This document shows positions 47,824-53,210 of a stretch of DNA of 53,210 nt, one piece after another. Both the position numbers and the translations under genes were made by a program. Position 1 is the first letter of the stretch; each line of letters begins with the position of its first letter. This DNA comes from JBOFMT01 sp051658525. GTDB taxonomy: Bacteria; Bacillota_I; Bacilli_A; Erysipelotrichales; Erysipelotrichaceae. The stretch is taken from positions 1 to 53,210 of the forward strand of contig JBOFMT010000102.1 in the NCBI GenBank assembly GCA_051658525.1. The letters are read 5' to 3'. The notes under the pieces were generated by a model. That model was not told the DNA's origin. It did no database searches and saw only the letters and a list, made by a program, of their open reading frames with translations.

Positions 47824-50702
47824 TGCATGTAGAACAATTTTGTTATCACCAAAATTTAGATAACTTATCTATCAATACCTTGCCGGCAGAAGAAATACTA
47901 AAGCCTACTACCACGATTCCCATCCTATTGGATGGAGTGTGGCAATTTGGATACTATGATAGTTTAGCTCATGCAAAGGAATATGGCTTTTTAACTACGA
48001 CGAGCATTCAGGTACCTAGCAATTGGCAGATGCATGGATTTGGACAACAACAGTATTCTAATATTCGATATCCTTTTCCGTATCTTCCACCAGCAATACC
48101 GAAGAAAAATCCGTTGGGTATTTATCGGCGTAGTTTCAAAGTGAAAAAACGTTTGGGTATGCGCTATGAACTACGTCTAGAAGGTGTCGATAGTTGTGCC
48201 TATGTATTTGTTAATGCGTGTTTCGTTGGTTACTCAACGATATCACATGCTCAACATTGTTTTGAAATTGGTGAAGAGCTTGTCGATGGTGATAATACAA
48301 TCGAAATCGTTGTGTTTCAGTGGAATGCGACAAGCTATCTTGAAGATCAAGATAAGTTTCGGATGAGTGGGATTTTTCGTTCGGTTACTATTTGGCAACG
48401 CCCTAAAAATGGAGTTCGATCCTATCGAATTTCTACTACTGAATCAAAACTATCTCTGAAGTTGGATAAAGAGGAAGAGGCAACACTATCCTTATATGAT
48501 CAAAACGATATTTTAATTAAAGCAAACTTTCAAAAAGCTATTGAGCTTGCAATTGAGCATCCAAAGCTTTGGAGTGCAGAGTACCCGTATTTGTATCGGC
48601 TTGTAATCGAGGTAGCAGGAGAAGTTTTTGAAGAGCTCATTGGTTTTCGAACCATTCATATCGAGCAAAGTGTTGTGTTGTTCAATCATGAACCATTAAA
48701 ATTACAAGGAGTAAATCGGCATGAATTTCAGGCAAAGAGTGGGTATGTAATGAACAAAGAAGACATTAGAAGAGATCTACTTTTAATGAAACAGCACAAC
48801 ATTAATGCGATACGTTGTTCACATTATCCAAATTCTCAAGATTTTTATGATCTTTGTGATGAACTCGGTTTCTATGTAATGAATGAGGCAGATTTAGAAA
48901 TACATGGGACTACAACTACTTATGGAGGTAGTCAAGAAGAAACATTTGGATGGATAGCACAAGATCCACTTTTTGAAGAGGCAATTCTTTCTCGTGTACA
49001 ATCTATGGTATATCAATCTCAAAATAGGACGTGTGTGCTATTTTATTCTTTAGGCAATGAAGGTGGTTATGGTAAAAATTTCGAGTTAGCAAGCGCATGG
49101 ATAAAAGCTTATGACACGACTAGATTAACGCATTATGAATCGAGTGTTTGGACTACCGGACAACATCAAAATGATACAACGCATTTGGATGTCTACTCTA
49201 GAATGTATCCTCCACTGGAAGAAGTAGATGCTTACTTACAAGAAGAACCGGCGAAACCTTTGATATTATGTGAGTACTCACATGCTATGGGCAATGGTCC
49301 AGGTGATGTTTATGACTATCAAACTAGAATTGAACAATATCCTAGTTTTACTGGAGGCTTTATATGGGAGTGGTGTGATCACGCTATTTATAAAGGATTA
49401 AGTAAATTAGGAGAAGAAATCTTTTTCTATGGTGGTGATCATGGTGAAGAACTACATGATGATAATTTCTGTTGCGATGGATTGTTAGGGCCAAATCGGA
49501 TTCCACATCCAGGGTTATTGGAAGTAAAGTATAATTTCAGTCCAATCAAGATTACATGGAGTAAAAAGCAAATGGAAGTTCATAATCGCTATTTGTTTAC
49601 ACCGTTAACGGATCGTTTTGAGTTTGTTTTTATAGCAAAAGATGCAAATCAAAATAAATATGAGTGGTCAATATTGGGAACTGGACAACTCCCAAATACG
49701 AAACAAACGTATGGCTTAGCGATACCAAGTAATGCAGTTAGTTTACTCGTTAAAGTATTTGATCGCAAACCTTCATTTCAAAATGAAACGATGCTAGTTA
49801 TCCAGTCACAATACCTATTGAAAGATAATATACCAGAATTTAAGAAAGTGAATCAAGAAAGTAGCGTAAACGTGAAACATGATTTTGAAACCATTACTGT
49901 ATCGAACCAAAATATGGAAGTTAATATTGATGAAACGAATGGTATGATTAGGAGTATGAAGTATCGAGGGAGAGAACAACTAGTAAATCCGATGGAGATT
50001 TGTATATGGAGAGCTCCAATAGATAATGATAAACCTATGTTGGATGAGTGGATGGCAGCTGGATACCATCGATCAAGAGCAATTATGCAGGGCGTTCAAA
50101 TCGAACAATCGGGAAATACAAAGATAGTATGTAATGGGTATATAGTAGCCAATGCTTTGCAACCAAGTATAGAACTCGAAATAACGTATGAGTTTACTAA
50201 TAAGGGAACTATTCATATCTATGGTAAGGCGAAACGAAAAAAAGGTTTCCCTGTATTACCACGGCTGGGAATTGTATTTCCACTCCATAAAGATTTTGAT
50301 CGACTTTCTTATTATGGGTATGGACCAGATGAAAGCTATGTTGATAAACATCGAGCAACTTATTTGGATTGGCATGAAGAGTCAATTAGCGATATAAAGA
50401 TGCCTTATGTGAAACCACAAGAGTTTGGATCACATTGGAATACTTCTTGGTTAGAATTAAAAAGCAATCAACAAAGTTTAGAAGTAAAAGGTGCAAGCTT
50501 TTCGTTTCATACATCTCATTATGGAATAGCTCAGCTAAGTCATGCATCGCACAACTTTGAATTGGAACATGAAGATGTTACCTATTTGCATATAGATGCA
50601 GGAATGCGCGGTTTAGGGAGTGCGATTTGTGGTCCTAAATTACAAGAAAAGTATGAACTGACTACTACCATTAACTTTGACTTTGAACTAAATTTAACGT
50701 AA
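47820..50702 (+). CDS. lacZ: beta-galactosidase, glycoside hydrolase family 2
   Basis: 960 residues, cytoplasmic, no signal peptide. Sugar-binding jelly-roll (LDGVWQFGYYD, PSNWQMHGF), beta-sandwich, TIM barrel with LQGVNRHEF, acid/base Glu414 in SLGNEGGYG (usual NESGYG/NExxxG) and nucleophile Glu485 in ILCEYSHAMGNGPG; FIWEWCDHAI follows; the C-terminal Bgal_small domain is present (IWRAPIDND, YYGYGPDESYVDK, SHWNTSWLEL). Fully intact against the family. Two start codons (47820, 47823); the first overlaps the LacG stop. Galactosides brought in by the upstream transporter are the likely substrates, although LacZ-like enzymes can also act on other beta-galactosides. Confidence 0.94.
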   Translation: MMHVEQFCYHQNLDNLSINTLPAEEILKPTTTIPILLDGVWQFGYYDSLAHAKEYGFLTTTSIQVPSNWQMHGFGQQQYSNIRYPFPYLPPAIPKKNPLGIYRRSFKVKKRLGMRYELRLEGVDSCAYVFVNACFVGYSTISHAQHCFEIGEELVDGDNTIEIVVFQWNATSYLEDQDKFRMSGIFRSVTIWQRPKNGVRSYRISTTESKLSLKLDKEEEATLSLYDQNDILIKANFQKAIELAIEHPKLWSAEYPYLYRLVIEVAGEVFEELIGFRTIHIEQSVVLFNHEPLKLQGVNRHEFQAKSGYVMNKEDIRRDLLLMKQHNINAIRCSHYPNSQDFYDLCDELGFYVMNEADLEIHGTTTTYGGSQEETFGWIAQDPLFEEAILSRVQSMVYQSQNRTCVLFYSLGNEGGYGKNFELASAWIKAYDTTRLTHYESSVWTTGQHQNDTTHLDVYSRMYPPLEEVDAYLQEEPAKPLILCEYSHAMGNGPGDVYDYQTRIEQYPSFTGGFIWEWCDHAIYKGLSKLGEEIFFYGGDHGEELHDDNFCCDGLLGPNRIPHPGLLEVKYNFSPIKITWSKKQMEVHNRYLFTPLTDRFEFVFIAKDANQNKYEWSILGTGQLPNTKQTYGLAIPSNAVSLLVKVFDRKPSFQNETMLVIQSQYLLKDNIPEFKKVNQESSVNVKHDFETITVSNQNMEVNIDETNGMIRSMKYRGREQLVNPMEICIWRAPIDNDKPMLDEWMAAGYHRSRAIMQGVQIEQSGNTKIVCNGYIVANALQPSIELEITYEFTNKGTIHIYGKAKRKKGFPVLPRLGIVFPLHKDFDRLSYYGYGPDESYVDKHRATYLDWHEESISDIKMPYVKPQEFGSHWNTSWLELKSNQQSLEVKGASFSFHTSHYGIAQLSHASHNFELEHEDVTYLHIDAGMRGLGSAICGPKLQEKYELTTTINFDFELNLT

Positions 50703-50709
50703 TACATAA

Positions 50710-50754
50710 AAAAACCTTTTCGATTGTTCCATAGTTGGACACGAAAAGGTTTTT
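50710..50754. terminator. bidirectional terminator
   Basis: 13-bp stem AAAAACCTTTTCG/CGAAAAGGTTTTT with a 19-base loop, between lacZ (plus) and the MscS gene (minus). Confidence 0.85.
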
Positions 50755-50795
50755 CATTTGTGCATTCACTTTTTATCAATGCACATGAACAAAAG

Positions 50796-51659
50796 CTATT
50801 TTGCTTCTTCTTGTTTCAACATTACAACATGGTGTTGGAATGGGATTTCAATACCATGGGTGTCAAATGCATGTTTTAAAGCGATGCGAACATCACTTAG
50901 CATAGCAATACCACTTCCTGCATCTGCGGTATGGAATAGCACTTTTAAGACCATGGCGCTATCACCAAACGCATGCAAGCGAACATTAACACGAGGTTGA
51001 TTATCTGCGATTTCAGCTTCACTACGAATATCGATAAAGCTAGGGTGCTTTATGATAATATTGGAAATCAGATCCATGGCTTGATGTAAGTCTGATTCAT
51101 AGGCAATTCCGATTTCTAAGAAGTTTCCTTTGATCCCATTGGTAATCGATAAGTTTTCCAATACACTTTTATTGATAACAGAGTTTGGTACGACAATTTT
51201 CGTGTTCTCAAAGGTAGAAATGATGGTGTGACGTAGACTAATATCTTCAACATACCCTGTTAGGTTGTTTTCAGAGATTTTAATCAAGTCTCCAATACTA
51301 AATGGTTTAAACATTGTAATAAAGATACCACCGACCAAATTGCTTACCGCTTCTTGGGCAGCAATACCGGCAATCAATACGATAATACCAGATGCTCCAG
51401 CTACGGATAACGCAACACTTTTTAGTGGAATGATGAGTAAACTACAACTATAAATGGCTAAACCGTAGATAAATCCACCAGCGATACGCACTAAGAAAAT
51501 GCTTGCATCTCCGAATTTACGTAGAATGATTCTACGAATGGCTTTTTTTGTAAAATAGGCAACGAGTAGGATTAGAATCCAGGTAATGATAGTTGATAAT
51601 AAACCTAGTTCAAAAAAGCTACTTCCAATTGCGTTAATTTGATTATATATTTCCGTCAT
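50796..51659 (-). CDS. small-conductance mechanosensitive channel (MscS family)
   Basis: 287 residues. Three membrane helices; pore-lining TM3 is GIIVLIAGIAAQEAVSNLVGG (given in part: AGIAAQEAVSNLVGG); then the beta domain FKPFSIGDLIKISENNLTGYVEDISLRHTII and the VPNSVINKSVLENLS segment, and a C-terminal alpha/beta cage. It opens on membrane tension to release solutes on osmotic downshift. I start at 51659, with AGAGGAAG on the minus strand; a longer frame to 51863 would overlap the divergent gene and lacks support. Confidence 0.9.
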   Translation of the reverse strand: MTEIYNQINAIGSSFFELGLLSTIITWILILLVAYFTKKAIRRIILRKFGDASIFLVRIAGGFIYGLAIYSCSLLIIPLKSVALSVAGASGIIVLIAGIAAQEAVSNLVGGIFITMFKPFSIGDLIKISENNLTGYVEDISLRHTIISTFENTKIVVPNSVINKSVLENLSITNGIKGNFLEIGIAYESDLHQAMDLISNIIIKHPSFIDIRSEAEIADNQPRVNVRLHAFGDSAMVLKVLFHTADAGSGIAMLSDVRIALKHAFDTHGIEIPFQHHVVMLKQEEAK

Positions 51660-51683
51660 GTTACTTCCTCTCTCACACAGTCT

Positions 51684-51711
51684 ATTATAACAAATCCTTG
51701 AATATTGTACA
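51684..51711 (-). promoter_or_regulatory. promoter of the MscS gene
   Basis: Minus strand: TATAAT at 51689-51684 with a TG extended -10 (TTGTTATAAT) and TGTACA 16 bp further upstream. Confidence 0.55.
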
Positions 51712-51744
51712 TCAAAGGTAAATAAGTAAAATTGTGGGATACCG

Positions 51745-51772
51745 TTGAAACGAGTGGGAAAAGGCATATAAT
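51745..51772 (+). promoter_or_regulatory. promoter of the 153-residue membrane protein gene
   Basis: TTGAAA (51745-51750), 16-bp spacer, TATAAT (51767-51772). Confidence 0.72.
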
Positions 51773-51796
51773 GATATATATAGTCGAGGTGTTTAG

Positions 51797-52258
51797 ATGG
51801 AAGAAGTACGGAGTAAAAAACTAAAAAAACGTTACCTACCAAAAGGAAATACCGCAGTAGCAAAAGTCGACATCAAGCCAGTAAAAGCACTGTATGTCTT
51901 GTTTTTTATGGGGGTGGCACTGTTTCTATTGTCCAACTATTTTGTTGGTGGTTTGGTCATTGCGTTTTGTTGTTATGCCTTATTTTTTACAAGCAACAAG
52001 CATATGATTGAGTTTTACGATACGTATGTCCTATTTTTGGATCCACAGAGTGAAGATTACTATTTGGTATTTTATAACGAGATTCTCACCTGGAAGTACC
52101 ATACGAATCGTAAAGGGGTGGACTATATTGAAATCAAGCTTGTAAATCACGAAGCATTACGCTTTGTGGGTTATGACAAAGCCAAGGTATTAAAGCAATT
52201 CCGTAAATTTGTTCCACAACGTGTGGAAGGTACGGTACAAGAAGAAGTAAAAATGTAG
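51797..52258 (+). CDS. membrane protein with PH-like cytoplasmic domain, unknown function
   Basis: 153 residues. A basic N terminus (MEEVRSKKLKKRYLPKG), two membrane segments (about 29-45 and 48-65), then a beta-rich domain with a final helix (EFYDTYVLFLDPQ, DYYLVFYNEILTWKYH, VDYIEIKLVNHEALRFVGYD, KAKVLKQFRKFVP), which resembles PH-like domains of bacterial membrane proteins. Family call is by pattern only. GAGG precedes the ATG. It is followed by another membrane protein gene 12 bp on. Confidence 0.65.
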   Translation: MEEVRSKKLKKRYLPKGNTAVAKVDIKPVKALYVLFFMGVALFLLSNYFVGGLVIAFCCYALFFTSNKHMIEFYDTYVLFLDPQSEDYYLVFYNEILTWKYHTNRKGVDYIEIKLVNHEALRFVGYDKAKVLKQFRKFVPQRVEGTVQEEVKM

Positions 52259-52270
52259 ATGGGAGATCAT

Positions 52271-53056
52271 ATGAATACGTTAAAAGAAACTGTGAAAGCA
52301 CAGTTAGCAGGAAAGCAATACACGTTATTAGCTATTTTATTGGGAATCAATGCCTTTAATATTTTAGTTCGCTTTATGAGTGTTGCATTTATGGGGACCA
52401 CTTCGGTGACAGCACAATTTGCAAGTAGCGCATTGAGTTTTGTAATTGCCTTTTTAAATGGAGCCATTTGGTTTGTGTTCCTACAAGTAGCGAAAAACAA
52501 ATCTTATGCAGTAAAAGATTTAAACATCACTTTCCCAAAGGTGTTATATTTAATTTTATGTAGTTTTATTGTTGAGTTTTTAGTGCTTGGGATTACTTAT
52601 GGTCTTGTCTTACTTATGACCATGATTCCATTTGCGTCGATTTTGGTTTTGTTTATTACACCATTTATTTCAATTTTGGTGATTCCTTTGAATGGGATGA
52701 TTGCCTTCCAAATTGCAGAAGGATCTGTTAAAGTGTTCCAAACGGTACGCAATGCATTATCTTGGGTGAAGATGAGCGTACGTCCTTGTATTTCAGCTGT
52801 GTTACCATACTTTGTATGGATCATGGTATTTGCGATGTTACAACAAAGTATCTACTACAATATTTTCTTGGATAGTAGTGTTACAAGTATTTACAATGTA
52901 TTTGATTTGTTGTTGCAAGGAAGCACAGGGTGGACAAATTTTGGTATTTGCTTTGGCTTAGAAATCTTAAGTTTATTAGGAAGTTGTTATTTCTTGGTTC
53001 GCACGTATACTACGATTGCAAACCTATATTTACAAATCAAAGAAGGTACAATGTAA
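52271..53056 (+). CDS. multi-span membrane protein of unknown function (261 aa)
   Basis: Six membrane segments over 261 residues, about 24-42, 55-76, 94-121, 123-150, 175-200 and 225-245. No catalytic motif. It loosely resembles DUF975-like or beta-carotene-15,15'-monooxygenase-annotated membrane proteins of Bacillota. I start at ATG 52271 because GGGAG at 52261-52265 is 5 bases before it; ATG 52259 precedes that site. It forms an operon with the preceding gene and ends in a terminator. Confidence 0.65.
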   Translation: MNTLKETVKAQLAGKQYTLLAILLGINAFNILVRFMSVAFMGTTSVTAQFASSALSFVIAFLNGAIWFVFLQVAKNKSYAVKDLNITFPKVLYLILCSFIVEFLVLGITYGLVLLMTMIPFASILVLFITPFISILVIPLNGMIAFQIAEGSVKVFQTVRNALSWVKMSVRPCISAVLPYFVWIMVFAMLQQSIYYNIFLDSSVTSIYNVFDLLLQGSTGWTNFGICFGLEILSLLGSCYFLVRTYTTIANLYLQIKEGTM

Positions 53057-53080
53057 GATTGGCGATAGCCAATCTTTTTT
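53055..53080 (+). terminator. terminator of the two-gene membrane protein operon
   Basis: AAGATTGGC/GCCAATCTT stem, loop GATA, T-run; it overlaps the stop codon. Confidence 0.85.
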
Positions 53081-53107
53081 GTGTGACAAGCAGTCATACA
53101 GTATGAT
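53079..53107 (+). promoter_or_regulatory. promoter for a gene beyond the right edge
   Basis: TTGTGT (53079-53084), 17-bp spacer, TATGAT (53102-53107). Confidence 0.5.
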
Positions 53108-53113
53108 ATTCGA

Positions 53114-53210
53114 TATAGGTAGACCAACCTTAAGAACTCAAGAAAACTAAGGGTAGCTAGAAGAATATCAATCTTATAGGGGAGAATTACCCCGACCACC
53201 AAGGGCGCAA
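53114..53210 (+). other. structured, apparently untranslated leader cut by the window edge
   Basis: 97 bases after a promoter with no ribosome binding site or reading frame. It contains GGT-agacca-ACC, CTTAAG-aa-CTCAAG-like repeats and GGGGAGAATTACCCC (a GGGG/CCCC hairpin), then a GACCACCAAGGGCGCAA end with a faint likeness to the conserved ACCGAAGGGGCAA of glycine riboswitches. A riboswitch or other cis-acting RNA is possible; the sequence ends before it can be tested. Confidence 0.3.

Noticed and set aside
53180..53210. Glycine riboswitch
   Set aside because: GACCACCAAGGGCGCAA only loosely resembles the conserved ACCGAAGGGGCAA core, and the second conserved part (CAGG.AAAAGGAC) would lie beyond the edge. 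Kept only as a generic leader.
1..53210. CRISPR arrays, insertion sequences, prophage genes, integrases
   Set aside because: No regularly spaced repeats, transposase or integrase motifs, or attachment-site repeats were seen on either strand.

Overview
The window is a chromosomal stretch of a low-GC Gram-positive bacterium (Bacillota). Support comes from strong AGGAGG-type ribosome binding sites, TTGACA/TATAAT promoters, sites resembling CcpA cre boxes, the cdaA-ybbR-glmM cluster, OhrR, paired dgk/dck deoxynucleoside kinases and a DUF1461 membrane protein. An Erysipelotrichales-like gut organism is my best guess, but the sequence alone does not prove it. I see no phage, insertion sequence or CRISPR array. 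The left edge cuts an Spx/ArsC-like gene and the right edge cuts a transcribed leader.

Layout. 1-1.9 kb, minus strand: Spx/ArsC-like start, a small protein, dgk and dck. 2.0-5.8 kb: galactose/glucose ABC transporter mglBAC with a near-consensus promoter and a cre-like site. 5.8-9.4 kb: DUF975 membrane protein, then a three-gene ABC-2 exporter. 9.4-13.2 kb: DUF1048 protein, a 38-residue membrane miniprotein on the minus strand, then two overlapping TPR proteins with decayed GGDEF domains. 13.2-14.2 kb: ohrR with an OhrR-type operator, then a thiol peroxidase. 14.2-17.9 kb: SDR oxidoreductase, rhodanese, acyltransferase and several small unknown genes. 18-20.7 kb: PHP phosphoesterase, secreted MBL-fold hydrolase, a candidate small RNA and a second peroxidase. 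20.7-24.8 kb: acetyltransferase and pentapeptide-repeat protein (minus), ABC-2 exporter and two flavodoxin-like proteins (plus).

25-32 kb is more conserved: DUF1461 protein, maf, a tRNA-Thr(GGU) abutting the maf stop codon, HAD phosphatase, a hydrolase-like protein without its serine, then cdaA (c-di-AMP synthase with an unusual 190-residue basic tail), ybbR and glmM. 32-34 kb holds a CssRS-like two-component system. 34.3-39.5 kb is an iron-siderophore type ABC transporter ending in a MATE exporter. 39.6-42.3 kb is a tandem pair of MgtE magnesium channels. 42.3-50.7 kb is a complete galactoside regulon: YesM/YesN-type two-component system, solute-binding protein, two permeases and a GH2 beta-galactosidase, with a cre-like site in the promoter. 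50.7-53.1 kb: MscS channel (minus) and two small membrane proteins.

Working together, mglBAC and the beta-galactosidase operon could take up galactose/glucose and galactosides, both apparently under carbon-catabolite control, with the lone acetyltransferase as a possible side activity. OhrR and two peroxidases suggest organic peroxide defence. The features most worth following are the twin decayed-GGDEF TPR proteins, the repeat-bearing CdaA tail, the OhrR-peroxidase unit and the orphan small RNA. I did not find a clearly new multi-gene system.
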